DNA from: Amoebophrya sp. A120
Lineage: Eukaryota > Sar > Dinophyceae > Syndiniales > Amoebophryaceae
Direction of reading: 5' to 3'
Assembly: GCA_905178155.1 (NCBI GenBank)
Contig: CAJINV010000020.1
Coordinates: 310,001 to 374,000, forward strand
Length of the DNA: 64,000 bases
Part shown: in pieces, positions 1-11,258 of the stretch
Layout: each line of letters starts with the position of its first letter
Position numbering within the stretch: position 1 is the first letter of the stretch
Made by a program: the position numbers and the translations under genes
Notes under the pieces: model-generated
Seen by the model: the letters and a program-made list of their open reading frames with translations, nothing else
The model's database searches: none
What the model was told of the DNA's origin: nothing

Positions 1-27
1 AGAATTCAAAGCGTCCCTGTTTCGATG

Positions 28-125
28 GGCAGTCAAAGCTTCCCTGGTTCGACGCGCAGTCAAAGCTTCCCTGGTTCGACGCGCAGTCAAAGCTTCCCTG
101 GTTCATCGACGCGCAGTCAAAGCCG
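28..125. repeat. 27-bp tandem repeat (about 3.5 copies)
   Basis: The unit AGTCAAAGCTTCCCTGG followed by TTCGACGCGC is repeated head to tail, with a small insertion (ATC) before the last partial copy. It reads through as a repetitive peptide but sits in no supported gene, so it is called a minisatellite. Confidence 0.85.
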
Positions 126-789
126 GCAGGCAGGTGGCGAAGATGGGTCATTGACTGCAGCCGGTGGTGGCGGGTCGGAAGTTGTGGACCCGGACACGGA
201 GGTACGGAGTTCTTCATGCTCAATTTTACTAGCAGCCGAGCCATATATATTCCAATCTTCGCAGTTGATTCCGGCTACAGTCATGTACCTAAGCTTCTAT
301 TTTGATCGTACATTGCAACATATGTATTCCAAAAGGCATAACGAGCACCAGCAAGCAAAAGAGGCAGGGCGCGGAAGCGGGAGAAAAAAAAGCCCGCTGT
401 TCATCATCGCTGCCGAGCGGCCTTGCGCGAGCTCTCTGTTGCTGCGGATGCCCCGTCGCATGGATGCAAGCGAACCGGGTGGCCCGGATCCAGGGCCCCG
501 ACATTGTTCGCGTGGCTTGATGACCAGAGGGCGTCCAGGCGACTCGGGACACAGTTTGGGGCTACGCGCCTCGGCTTTCAGGAGTATGCGCCGTCCGCAC
601 CGGGTGGCCCGAATCGTGGTTCGCGGTGGCTGCCATCCGGCCTGAGCCCATTGCTTCTGCTTGCCCTCCGGCCTCCTCCGATTCAGTCCTGCAATCATTT
701 CCTGCGATCTCCCCCGCCGACCTCCTCCTCCGGATCTCCGACCTCCTCCTTTGGCCCTCGCCCCGAATTCGTCAGGTCGGGCACGGGGG
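126..789. other. No supported gene; purine/GC-rich spacer
   Basis: Open frames exist on both strands but are overlapping and low in complexity. None shows a domain, a plausible start context or exon-like continuation. I see no gene here. Confidence 0.5.
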
Positions 790-1846
790 GGGGGAATTAC
801 GGGCGCGAGGAGGAGGGGGAGGTCGGATGCGGGCCGGAGAAGGCCAGCAGCGGGATGGAGGAGGAGGTCGAGCTTGGGAAGGTGGAGGTCATGGGGGGCG
901 GCAAAGGTAGCGGCCTTCTGAGGCGCTCGCGCACCTATTTCCGCCGATCTTGGGCACCCAAAAAGGGGCGCCGGAAAATTGGTGGAGGGGAAGAAAGAGC
1001 GNNNNNNNNNNNNNNNNNNNNNNNNNNNNNNNNNNNNNNNNNNNNNNNNNNNNNNNNNNNNNNNNNNNNNNNNNNNNNNNNNNNNNNNNNNNNNNNNNNN
1101 NNNNNNNNNNNNNNNNNNNNNNNNNNNNNNNNNNNNNNNNNNNNNNNNNNNNNNNNNNNNNNNNNNNNNNNNNNNNNNNNNNNNNNNNNNNNNNNNNNNN
1201 NNNNNNNNNNNNNNNNNNNNNNNNNNNNNNNNNNNNNNNNNNNNNNNNNNNNNNNNNNNNNNNNNNNNNNNNNNNNNNNNNNNNNNNNNNNNNNNNNNNN
1301 NNNNNNNNNNNNNNNNNNNNNNNNNNNNNNNNNNNNNNNNNNNNNNNNNNNNNNNNNNNNNNNNNNNNNNNNNNNNNNNNNNNNNNNNNNNNNNNNNNNN
1401 NNNNNNNNNNNNNNNNNNNNNNNNNNNNNNNNNNNNNNNNNNNNNNNNNNNNNNNNNNNNNNNNNNNNNNNNNNNNNNNNNNNNNNNNNNNNNNNNNNNN
1501 NNNNNNNNNNNNNNNNNNNNNNNNNNNNNNNNNNNNNNNNNNNNNNNNNNNNNNNNNNNNNNNNNNNNNNNNNNNNNNNNNNNNNNNNNNNNNNNNNNNN
1601 NNNNNNNNNNNNNNNNNNNNNNNNNNNNNNNNNNGGGGGAATTACGGGCGCGAGGAGGAGGGGGAGGTCGGATGCGGGCCGGAGAAGGCCAGCAGCGGGA
1701 TGGAGGAGGAGGTCGAGCTTGGGAAGGTGGAGGTCATGGGGGGCGGCAAAGGTAGCGGCCTTCTGAGGCGCTCGCGCACCTATTTCCGCCGATCTTGGGC
1801 ACCCAAAAAGGGGCGCCGGAAAATTGGTGGAGGGGAAGAAAGAGCG
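790..1846. repeat. Duplicated 212-bp GGA-rich segment flanking an assembly gap
   Basis: About 212 bp at 790-1002 recurs almost exactly at 1635-1846 (one-base length difference), directly on the two sides of a run of N at 1003-1634. Either the gap lies inside a tandem array with a unit of about 845 bp, or the assembler placed the same read end on both sides of the gap. Protein frames running through the N block are meaningless. Confidence 0.9.
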
Positions 1847-2409
1847 GGCCCGCATGGTATGGGCCTCATTTTGGCCTGTATTTGAAGGCCGCAAAGCCGG
1901 CCGAAAAAGTCGGCCATTTGTAATGCGGGGAGCAAGCCAAAAAGCGCGGCCCCTTAACAAAAAAGAACCAAAAAACGCAAAGTCCGCCAAAGGCAACAGG
2001 CTAATCCGCATGCTATGTGTCCGATTTCGGGTGCCCGATGGGCCGGCCCTGGTGGGGGCCGGCCCAGGCGGGGCCATAGCATGCGGGGGCGGCTTTCCTT
2101 CTCAAACCCAAAAGGCTGGCAGCTTTGGGCGGCGATTTCTATCGGTCGCGGAGCCGTAGTGTATAACATTATGCGCGGCGTTATCGCAGGCATGCAAAAA
2201 GCGGCTTCTAAAGACGAAAAAACGCCGTGACCTCACTGCCTTGCCTCGCTGAGGTCGCTGTTATTGGTATGGACTTCGCATGGAAGCGAAATAGGTTTAG
2301 CGGGCCATCGTATGGGAAAATCGCATCTATGGCATTCGCATGCCAAGAAATGGCTTGCAAGTGCGGGCATCATGGCGGCGTGAATACTATTTCATAACTC
2401 GCGTACCAG
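1847..2409. other. No supported gene; GC-rich palindromic spacer
   Basis: Contains short GGCCGGCCC-type inverted repeats (around 2030-2080) and no frame with recognisable protein features. Confidence 0.4.
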
Positions 2410-2775
2410 GTGGGAACTCCGGAAGCACGACCTCCACCTCTACCACCTCCAGTAGAAGAACCCGCAGCACCAGCACCGCCAGCACTTCGTTCAGGTTTTT
2501 GGGTTCAGTACACGAACGGCGTGTGCTTTGGTTTCGCAGGGAAACCGTCAGACCACTTTCGGAAGGGCATCCCTGATTTCTGGAAATTTGGGCTGGAGCT
2601 CTGGCGGTACCGGAAGCACGGCGGCGTTGTCGTTCCAGTGTACAGGTGGGGAGGCCATAACTACACGGGCACCGGGGAGAAGTGCTTGTTGAAAAAGCTC
2701 GGTACGCATTGCAAGCAAACCGTAGCGTTACAAAAGCCGCATCTTCTAGTGAATAGAAGATGGCGAGAAATATGA
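2410..2775 (+). CDS. Doubtful short ORF, 121 aa
   Basis: The frame starts with a proline-rich stretch and continues with a more protein-like middle part rich in aromatic residues and glycine (motifs such as YRWGGHNYTG). No domain is recognised, no introner or splice signal supports it, and neighbouring sequence looks non-coding. It could be a single exon of a real gene or a chance frame; I lean to chance. Confidence 0.2.
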   Translation: MGTPEARPPPLPPPVEEPAAPAPPALRSGFWVQYTNGVCFGFAGKPSDHFRKGIPDFWKFGLELWRYRKHGGVVVPVYRWGGHNYTGTGEKCLLKKLGTHCKQTVALQKPHLLVNRRWREI

Positions 2776-4553
2776 AAAAGTGCATTGGCGTTATTTGCTA
2801 CTAGTTCGGCCATGTGAGGAAATTTGCGGAGTAAGTAGACACACTCCTGCAGGGAAGTTTTTATTTCAGGCACTCCTGTAGTTGTGTTTTGCTTTTGTAA
2901 GCTTACGGCACTCTTGCACTCGATAGTACACCATCGGGGAGTTGAAGTATATGTTCGAGACGGAGGCTAAGCAATACTGAGGATCACGGCGACGAACGTA
3001 TTCGGAGGGTGCGGTCTTGCTTAAGTGGAAGAGGTAAAGGAGCGGAGCGCAAATATTTTTAATAGTTCAAGGAGAAACAACTTTTTGCATTCTCGGGCCC
3101 AGCATCAGATCTCTGGTCAGATATTCGGCCTTGTTTTTTTTTGTCGAACAGCCACAATAAGCGTCAGTAGTGTATTTTTTTGAGGACGCACTGTATTTGT
3201 GATCGAGTGAGCTTTGATCCATCTTATGAAAGCGTCGACGGTTTGTGCTGAAGCGAAGTTATCTTTTATCGCGCGAAAAATAAAAGCTGCTTGACTGTGA
3301 TGACTTTGCAGGATTCATTTTTGGCATTGACGGGCCTACTCTGCATGAGAGGGACATATTAGATCTGCCATGATGTGGAGCGGGTGTTCACCTAGGGGTA
3401 GTGGCAGAGGCTAAACCTGCTCTGGCGGCCAGGTATTGGCAGTGCCTCTGCCAATATCTGTTCTAATGCCAGATTTGGCCTCTGAGGCTAAATCTGTTCT
3501 AATGCCGACCCGCCAGGAGTTAGATGGTGGCTACCACTACATCGGCGATGACGATGTCACGTGGCTCCGTCCTTAGAGAAAAACTGGCCCGGGACGAGCG
3601 GGGCACTTTACACGATACACCAAGCGCCGCCCGCGGGCTGCAGGCTGGCAGACGCAGAGGCAGGGCCTCCACCAATTCACGCCCGCACGCGGTAAAGCAA
3701 AGGAAGGGGGGCGGCCAAGGGCCTCACGCGCATGGCCGTTGGGCGCGCCGCATACCTTGAGTTGCAGGCGCGCGGAGGCAGCAGCAGTGCGGCCTGTTCC
3801 CGGGGGGTGCTGCGTTTTTCGGAGTAGCAAAAGTGACGCCTTCTATGATTCCGGATGAAAGGGTGACGTCGTTCTTCTCGTGAGGGACTTGCCGCCCCTC
3901 TCCGGGTCCGGAAAGGTCGAGGGCTGTTACGCGACGTCACCATGTTGGTAATTCTGCTATGGTGGTGTCGCGCGGCTCGTCCTTGGAGAAAACACAGGGC
4001 AAAGCCCATTGCTTGGTTGCATTTGTAGCAAGAAAAGCGCTTATTTCTGTTTTATTGCACCTTTCTGCTCCGCGGCCCAAGTTCACACATAGCAGCAGTT
4101 TTTTCGTGTGATATTCTTCCCCCCGTCTTCGATTGCTATCTTCGATGACCATGTCGATCCGGACGACCAAGCAATGAATTCCCGCGCTGCAGCTACGGTC
4201 TGTTTTGCTACAACATATCGGCAGGGGGGCGGTGCATTTCGGTGGCGCCATGAATTATTTTGACTCTAGTATTATCCAAACACAACGATCTTCAAAATAT
4301 AGTAGAAACTACTAACTACAGGAGCACACAGCGAGGCTTTTATGTTGTATTGGTGTGCTATATATTTATAAGTAAAATCGATCCCGTCCGGCCTTCGCAT
4401 CTTCAGATTGCAGGCTCTGAGTCGTTGGAGCGAGATAAAAAGCACCAGCTACGAAGAACTGCATCACATCCAATTTTGTCCACTGGTCCGGGTCAGGATT
4501 CCGAGTTGTTGTTCATATTCTGTGGCGCATGAAGCCGCCGCAGGCCTTCGCCA
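2776..4553. other. No supported gene
   Basis: About 1.8 kb with no convincing frame. Two related snippets are present: a 'GTGGCTCCGTCCTTAGAGAA'-like stretch near 3560 and a diverged copy near 3970. Several short CTCTGCCA/CTAATGCC direct repeats lie at 3400-3510. I see nothing I can name. Confidence 0.4.
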
Positions 4554-5160
4554 CTTCGGCCCGAGCTACGCCGGGGGTGCGGGTATTAAAAAGGGCCGGC
4601 CCCCTTACGCGTGTAAACCTTGGGCCGTGACGCTCCGGCGGCGTGAAAATTTTTTTAAAAAAAAGCGCCGCCGACGTAGCCAGTAGGCGGGCAAGCGCCA
4701 GGGCAAGCGCTGGGGCCATGTAGCCGCCGCAGCCTTCAAACACCAAGGAAGCCAGACGGAATAAATCTTCTTCGTTGCTTCGGCCCGAGCTACGCCGGGG
4801 GCGCGGTCATTAAAAAGGGACGGCCCCCTCACGCGTGTAGCCCTTGGGCCGTGGCACTGATCTCGGCGACGCGAAAATCCAAAAAAAAAAAAGAAAGGCG
4901 CCGCCGGCTTAGCCAGTAGGCTGGCAAGCGGAAGCGCGCGCGCTGCGGGGAATGCCGCCGCCGTAGCCCGCAGACACCAAGGAAACCAGACGAAATTTAT
5001 CTTCTTCGCCACTTCGGCCCGAGCTACGCCGGGGGTGCGGATACTAAAACGAAAGCACCCGCCCCCGTATGCGTGTAACCCTTGGGCCGGGACACTCCGC
5101 CGGCGCCAAAATCTAAAAAAAAAAAGCGCCACCGCCGTAGTTGTAGGGGATACGTACCGC
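4554..5160. repeat. GC-rich tandem repeat, unit about 230 bp, three copies
   Basis: The anchor CTTCGGCCCGAGCTACGCCG begins at about 4554, 4788 and 5012. Each copy then has a GGCCCCCTYACGCGTGTA stretch, CTTGGGCCG, a homopolymer run of A, and a CGCCGCCG block. The copies have diverged by substitution and small indels. Long minus-strand frames across it are by-products of the repeat. Confidence 0.8.
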
Positions 5161-6715
5161 GCCGCCGCCGCCGCAGTACTATTTTTGAGGTAGTGCAGAC
5201 GCATCACAAACCGAGTAGCTCAGCATTCTGACTCCAGCATCCCAAACTTCTTCCAGATAGCATTTTTAGAAAATGGCTCTCATGGGGCTGCGCATGAGAA
5301 ACATTTTCCAATCTTGCAATCGCCCAAGTAGATACTAGGGGGAAAAGGGAAGGAGAAACTAGTAGTGTAAATTTGCCAGTAGATAAGGAACTCCACAACT
5401 ATGTACTAGTGCTCACATTTTTATTTTTTCGTGATAGATGCGAGCAACTGCAACAGCAACCAATACCAAAATCAATATCAAAGACAGGACCGAACAGAGG
5501 ACATGTTCGAACCAATATGCATGCAACAAGATGTCATCTCTTTCCTAGAGCTTTTGTCATCTGCCATACATTATATCACTCATGTGCACTTATTTCATTT
5601 ATGATCACGATGGATGCTAAGTAACAACTGCTGCTCAGACGAAAAACAAGAGCGGAGCCATTTCATGCGACGAAGTTAACTTTCAGTCTTGCTTGTCCAT
5701 AGTGGTGCTAGCAGCGTTTCGTGCACTGTTGTTCCACTATGGAGGCAGATCCGGTCGGTGGAGAATTTTTTCCGCAGCTATTTATTAGTAGAAGAAATGA
5801 AAGGTAAAAAAAAGAAAAAGAAACCACGCAACAATTTTGTCAGTTGATGCAGCGGCGCATTGCGGTGCATCGTTCGCATCCTATTCTTGTCCTAGCTTAA
5901 TGTGACTTCACGCATTACTTAACTAACATTATTCGTTTATTTTGAGTGGCCCAGTAGATCCGAGTGGGACTGCGATCATTTGGGACCTTTAAACAACCTC
6001 AACAAACAGGATAAGCGTCACGATTTATGTCTTGCAAGAGAGAAGCGTATACTTCGCAGGACTGTCATCCAGGAAAGAAGGCGCCGGTAGAGCTTACTTA
6101 CTCATTTGTTGCATCAACTTGGTTTCAGAAACACAACACATTTGCTCTGCATTTTGACGGAGAAAGCTTGCAATGCAGGAATCCAAGGGAAAACGCGACG
6201 GATGAACTGCCGCAGCCAGTACGCACAGTCTATCGCACTTGTATATCCGAGCCGCTGCGGCAGAAGAAGTTCATTCTTCACTGTGCAGACCAATTTTGTC
6301 AAATCCTGGGAAAAAAACGAAAAAAAAAGAGTACAGCGACTGCTTCAGCAAAACTTCCTGGAGTGGCTGGCGGAATGTGCGAGGCGCACAAAACGTCAAT
6401 TCCTGTTTGCTGGTTCCTGTTTGTTGGCACGCATCATTCACTGTATGGATGTATTCACGAAGAAATGACAGGACGAGGGACACCGAGTGTATTTGAGTGA
6501 TAAAAGCAAAAGAGCATTTATTGCTTCACAACTAACTGCATAAGCCTCTGGCTCTGAGGGCTGTGTTGCAAAACAAATTTTTCTGCGCGTTTGCTGCGCA
6601 TTCGTTTCTTCTACAAGTGCTTTCCTAGCAGCACGCCGAGCAAAGTATCGATTTCGCTTGCCCGCTAATTTCTGAGCTAGAGGTTGTAGCCTAGTCACTT
6701 TAAAGGTCGTCCAAA
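5161..6715. other. No supported gene
   Basis: Contains overlapping frames at 6027-6500 on both strands, none with recognisable domains or consistent exon signals. I see no gene I can support. Confidence 0.4.
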
Positions 6716-7308
6716 ATGTCATCTACCTCTTCGTCCACTCCGTCCAGCTCGAAACCCGGTAATAAAGCGGAGTCCACGTCCGCCGGCCTGGCTCGCATGC
6801 AGCAGCGGCAGATGCTTCGGCAAAGAAAGGCCGTTGGGCTGCCGCCGCTGGAAGCGCAGAACGTGCACAGTCGGGTGCAGCACCTGTTTAAGGAGAAGGA
6901 GCCACCGCAACTGTCGCTGGGGGAGCGCGGGTGTTATCCTCAGCGGGAAATAAGTCCACACTGACTTTATTTATTTCGGAGGCACGCAGTACAATTTCAA
7001 TGTGCATTCTCTCCGTGGTGTGTTCGCACATTAGCAGTGACAGCAGCACAATCAAGCCATCTGCTTGTCCCATTTTTTTACAGCACAACCATTGCCAAAA
7101 CACGACTGCAACTGCCTTTCATGGGGATGCGCATAACAAATTTTGCTGTAGACGCAAAGATGCATGACAGCCCTGGAGTCGTGGGGACGTTTTTCTTCAG
7201 GATAGGCGTCTGGGTATCATCATCCTTTTGGCGGTCGTGCCTATGGTGTGGACGCCACCCTTTATGGTCGACCTCGCCCGCATGCTCGACCAAGCGGTGG
7301 CGAGATAG
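6716..7308 (+). CDS. Small C-terminally anchored membrane protein, 105 aa
   Basis: Two exons, 6716-6934 and 7210-7308, interrupted by an introner element. The N-terminal part (residues 1-20) is Ser/Thr/Pro-rich. A basic Gln/Arg stretch follows (LARMQQRQMLRQRKA, about 25-40). Exon 2 supplies one hydrophobic helix (GIIILLAVVPMVW, about 75-90) and a short tail ending in DQAVAR. This is the layout of a tail-anchored or type II single-pass protein. I do not recognise the family. Removing the element plus one 5-bp repeat keeps the frame exactly. A GT-AG cut shifted by one base is also possible (Arg instead of Cys at the junction). The ATG context CCAAAATG and the joined frame are the reasons for calling it real. 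Confidence 0.6.
6935..7204. mobile_element. Introner element in the small membrane-protein gene
   Basis: Starts TATCCTCAG and ends CTTCAGGATA, with partly inverted ends. Flanking 5-bp repeats are GGTGT (6930-6934) and GGCGT (7205-7209), 4 of 5 identical. Internal GCATGACAG motif as in other introners here. Excision joins ...ERGC to LGIII in frame. With a one-base shift it can also be spliced as GT...AG, so it looks intermediate between introner and ordinary intron. Confidence 0.6.
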
Positions 7309-7755
7309 TCGTGTATCTAGAACGGGCGTGCGCTCCACGGCTCGGCGTCGCGATGAATCCAAATGTGTAGATTTTGCAATTGCGTCAGGTCGTGGCTTCA
7401 ACATGATAAGCCACAAAAAACAATGAATAAAATGAAAGCGGCAGAGAACAAAAAGTTGAACAACTATCTACGGAAGAGACTGCGCGTCATGATCATCTCA
7501 GCGCAGATTCAGTGCGGAAGAAGCACAACCACTCGGGGTGTCTGTTCCACCTCGCTACAGCAATTTAGTACGCATCTGCTGCGCCCGCATGAATCAATGC
7601 TTTGAAATGACGCTTATCTCCTGCACTGCTTGGTGAGAAGAGCGACATCAATCTGTCTCTTCTTCCCCCGTAACAATGAAGCGACTACTTTCTCTACCCG
7701 GTATCCATTTCTTTCCCTTTGTCCACACCGTTGTTTCTCGCATAAGAATATTACC
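7309..7755. other. Intergenic, no gene seen
   Basis: 447 bp between the small membrane-protein gene and the start of the 951-aa protein. No frame or repeat I can interpret. Confidence 0.5.
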
Positions 7756-10611
7756 ATGGCACCATCATCATCATCATTCCCATGTTGTCGACTGTCCGTG
7801 GGTGTACTAGTACATCTCTTGGTTGCATCAACAAACTTGCTTGCTGCAAATGCTCTGGACACGGTCGAAGATTCGAGCTGGACCCTATCGCACGCCGCTT
7901 ACTCCACCCCGTGGGAACTAGGTGCCCGAAGTCGTCGCGGCCTCGCAGCTTTTGAGAAGTTAGTTTTATTGCGGCCCAGCATTGATGCAGTGGACTCTCC
8001 TGCCGGAACAGCTCCAGCAACCACAGAGGATGCAACCGATAAGAACAGCGCAGAAGCCTCCGCAGCTGGCACCACGCGCAGAGAGACCAGCACCTCCGAT
8101 AAAAATTTGCAGCACAACCAGAGGCCGGAGGGGGCCGGCATCTGCCCCCGCGGGGACGCGCTGCATCCGTTTTTCCTTGCGTCGAAGGACTACTACAGGA
8201 ACGCGACACTGACCACCGTGTCCGGCAAGACAGTCGATACCGCCGCGGAAATCTACCCTTTTTTTGCCTTGGTACTGGGTCTAGAGGACGTTGTAAATGT
8301 CCGGAAATGTGGGGTGAAAGCCGCGTCCTTCCTCGCTTTGGTGGCCCGGTCGCTGAAACAATTTGGCGGTTTCGACGCCGCGGAAGGAGTGTTGCGCGTG
8401 GCCGAGAGGATTGCGAAGGCAGCCTACGGGAAAAACGGCGCGTTCCATTTCTCCTATGACTGGCTTGCGATGCACGTCGGCACGGCTTCTAATCCTGTCG
8501 GTGGTGAGAGTGATGGAGTTCCACTTGAGACGAGCAACGGTGAAAGTAGTAGTCTTTCAACACCGGATCTCAACACACAACCACGACCGAATGAATCATT
8601 GCCTCCACGGAAACTGCAAATCGAGTCCGAGCTGGTGCACTTGCTCGGACTTGGGCTGGAGGTGTCTGCCGCGGGAACGGAGTACTACGACCCCCCGAAG
8701 CCGCCGGATGGAAGCCTGTACAACTGTTACTACGAACGGGCGGAGACTTTCCGTTACGGGCAAGTGCCCAGGTTCAAAGCGATTTCGTTGTACGGCGACA
8801 GTGGTGGGCCACCACTTCCTCCAAGTGGTAGCGAAGAAAAAACGCCACGAATTGGTGAAGCGCACGAGGCAGTAGGGAGCGGGGATAGTAGTACAACTGC
8901 AGCAAACGACCCCGACCAGCAAGCATTCTCTGACCAGGCCGTGCTCATCTCCGCGCTCGGCAAGATGGATCCCGCCTTTGCGGACGCGCGGCTGCGTCTC
9001 GTACTGGAACAGTCGACGGTCGGAAATAATCTTCGAAAAGCGTTCATTAGGTTCGGAAATGATCTTCTTCTGGACAGCACGGTTTCGAACGCCGATGTCG
9101 ACGACGAGCGGGGCAGAACTCCTGGCTGTCTATTCTCGCCTGCGAAGTTCGAGAAGTCGCAGCACCGCTGGGGGCGTGCAACCGCGGAGTTGCTGCATCT
9201 AGTGGAGAATACTAACGCTTTCAACGCGGGCGCGCTGCAGGGGCAGGAAGTGGAACCGGGAACAAATAACAAAAACCGGGCGATTCCATCCCTCCGCTCC
9301 ACGTGGCAGCGCGTCGAGGCTGTCCTCGGATTTGTCCACGACCTGCGACTTCGGGACAATGAGTCCCACGACTTTGAGGACTTTGCGCTTCGCGGCTGGG
9401 GGGCGGTTTGGTTCTCCGTGCTGGAGAAGCTGCAGAAAGATTTTCAGGAGTATCAAGGTCTACAACTTCGTAGCCCCGACGAGGGGGAACAACAATTGCA
9501 GTCGGGGAAGAGAAAAGTTGAGTCCTGCGGTGTGCAACTAGAGCGGCTTCTTTTCGATGATGCTAGTAGAACAGGAAGCGAGGAAAGAATTCGCACGAAC
9601 GACGACCCTCCAGAACAACTGTTCGACCAAGAAATGTACAGCTCGTGGCCCGCGACCGGGCGACACCCGGTAGACGCTCTGTACCGGGCCGTGGCGTACT
9701 GCGCACAGGAAGGGAACGACTGCCTCGTCCCGCTGGAGGTGTCGGCCACGGTGCTCGCGGGCGGACTGGGCGGATTCTGTCCGGAAGGCTGGACCGCGGC
9801 GTTCCTGAGCTTCGTGGAGCACGTGGTAACCGTGGTGCAGGAAGCGGAGGTCCGGAATTTATACCTCGACGTGCTGGAACTGCTGTCAAGAAACAATGAT
9901 GTAGGTGCGAAAAATAATAATAATCTTCATTATGATGTCAATCTTTTACCCCTCCTCCAAAAACTCGGACAAGCTTTGGCGGGGAGGGAGACCACCTCTA
10001 AGCCTGAGGATCATGCAGTTGACCTCTACAAATTGCTCCGCGACGGGCTGGAAGAGGTGTCGCGGCAGCTTCAGGTAGTAGCGGAATTCCACCACGAATC
10101 GAAGATGTCGGTTCCCTTTGATGCCAAAGAAGGCCCCGACTTTACGCGCGGCCCCAGAACAAGTGCAGAAGCGGCGGCAAGTAGAAACAACCTCCGCGGC
10201 CACAGCTTCCCAATTTCCCGAAATCTCACCGCGGACTGGCGGCAGGACGCGTTGCGACTGCGCGTGAACAAATTGCAGAAACGGTCGAGGAATGCGATGT
10301 TTTCTGATGCCGGCGACCATGTAGACAGCAACGGGGAGGTTGACAAGAACGAGAGCAATACACGAGACGGCCTTGATCAGCATCTACTTCTGCCTGTCCC
10401 CGCATTGGAAAAGCGACTCTCACGACTGCGGCCGAAAACGACTTCCCCCGTGTACCGAACCTGGGCGCGGTTCGACTTGCCGCGGTTGCTGCAAATTTTG
10501 CTGGAGCAATTTTCCGCGTTTTCCGCCCGGCAACTGTTCGCGTCCCCGTGGCCCATCCTGACCTACGCGGGCAGGCTGTTCCGCCTGTTGGCGGAGACGG
10601 TGCCGACGTAA
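7756..10611 (+). CDS. Large secreted or luminal protein of unknown function, 951 aa, single exon
   Basis: The frame is open further upstream, but I place the start at the ATG at 7756 (TTACCATGG context) because a clean signal peptide begins there: a polar start, then a hydrophobic core (LSVGVLVHLLVASTNLLAA) ending near ANALD at about residue 35. The mature part is mostly charged and polar with helical, repeat-like stretches (for example around GICPRGDALHPFF and YPFFALVLGLEDVVNVRK, residues 130-200), Cys scattered rather than clustered, and a more hydrophobic C-terminus (WPILTYAGRLFRLLAETV). No catalytic motif or known domain is visible. It is intronless, unlike most neighbours. It could be a parasite effector or a luminal scaffold; I cannot choose. 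Confidence 0.75.
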   Translation: MAPSSSSFPCCRLSVGVLVHLLVASTNLLAANALDTVEDSSWTLSHAAYSTPWELGARSRRGLAAFEKLVLLRPSIDAVDSPAGTAPATTEDATDKNSAEASAAGTTRRETSTSDKNLQHNQRPEGAGICPRGDALHPFFLASKDYYRNATLTTVSGKTVDTAAEIYPFFALVLGLEDVVNVRKCGVKAASFLALVARSLKQFGGFDAAEGVLRVAERIAKAAYGKNGAFHFSYDWLAMHVGTASNPVGGESDGVPLETSNGESSSLSTPDLNTQPRPNESLPPRKLQIESELVHLLGLGLEVSAAGTEYYDPPKPPDGSLYNCYYERAETFRYGQVPRFKAISLYGDSGGPPLPPSGSEEKTPRIGEAHEAVGSGDSSTTAANDPDQQAFSDQAVLISALGKMDPAFADARLRLVLEQSTVGNNLRKAFIRFGNDLLLDSTVSNADVDDERGRTPGCLFSPAKFEKSQHRWGRATAELLHLVENTNAFNAGALQGQEVEPGTNNKNRAIPSLRSTWQRVEAVLGFVHDLRLRDNESHDFEDFALRGWGAVWFSVLEKLQKDFQEYQGLQLRSPDEGEQQLQSGKRKVESCGVQLERLLFDDASRTGSEERIRTNDDPPEQLFDQEMYSSWPATGRHPVDALYRAVAYCAQEGNDCLVPLEVSATVLAGGLGGFCPEGWTAAFLSFVEHVVTVVQEAEVRNLYLDVLELLSRNNDVGAKNNNNLHYDVNLLPLLQKLGQALAGRETTSKPEDHAVDLYKLLRDGLEEVSRQLQVVAEFHHESKMSVPFDAKEGPDFTRGPRTSAEAAASRNNLRGHSFPISRNLTADWRQDALRLRVNKLQKRSRNAMFSDAGDHVDSNGEVDKNESNTRDGLDQHLLLPVPALEKRLSRLRPKTTSPVYRTWARFDLPRLLQILLEQFSAFSARQLFASPWPILTYAGRLFRLLAETVPT

Positions 10612-11258
10612 TAGGTGAATGTCCAGGTAATTGTCTGCCGACGAGGTCGACAGAGACGGTGGGCACGTTGCGTCTTTGCCATGCTTCTAGAGGAAGATAA
10701 TTCTTGTCTTCGCCGTGACGACGAGATAGGAACACGACGAGCTCCTGTGTCGCGCGAGAAAACTGATTCCACTGCGTTGAAATTTGGGGCCCACTCTACT
10801 ACTGTAGCGATAGTGAGTGGAAAAAACACGATCTTCAACATAGTACGTGAGGACTGTGGTGCTGTGACAGTTGGTACCATAGATGAATTTGTAATCCTCA
10901 ACTACTCATCGATAAAAGTAGCAGCGCATCAACGGCAAGCAATTCCGGGTATTGTACTCAATTACGTCCAAATTCATTTTACACCTAGAGGAGCAGTCTA
11001 CATATCAACGACGTCGATGGTAAGAGGATTCTTTACAGTTTTGGTTTTATCGATTTATGCTGGCCGAGTAGGTGTTTCTCCTGAGAGCGGTGCCTCCCTG
11101 CTCGTTTCCTCCGGGTGGTCTGCGACATCATGTTCCACTTGATAGCAATATGTATAGCTAAAAACAGGTGTGAAGGATCCTCCTCCTCCTTTATCGATTT
11201 AAATTCAACGTGATAATATCTTCTTCACATTGCTGCTGGACAGCACGCTAAAAAAACC
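10612..11258. other. Intergenic, no gene seen
   Basis: A 175-aa frame (10615-11142) overlaps this stretch but has no domain and a composition unlike the neighbouring proteins. Not supported as a gene. Confidence 0.5.

Noticed and set aside
423-2077. Long frames running through the N block on both strands
   Set aside because: Most of their length is unknown sequence, and the rest is a duplicated GGA-rich stretch.
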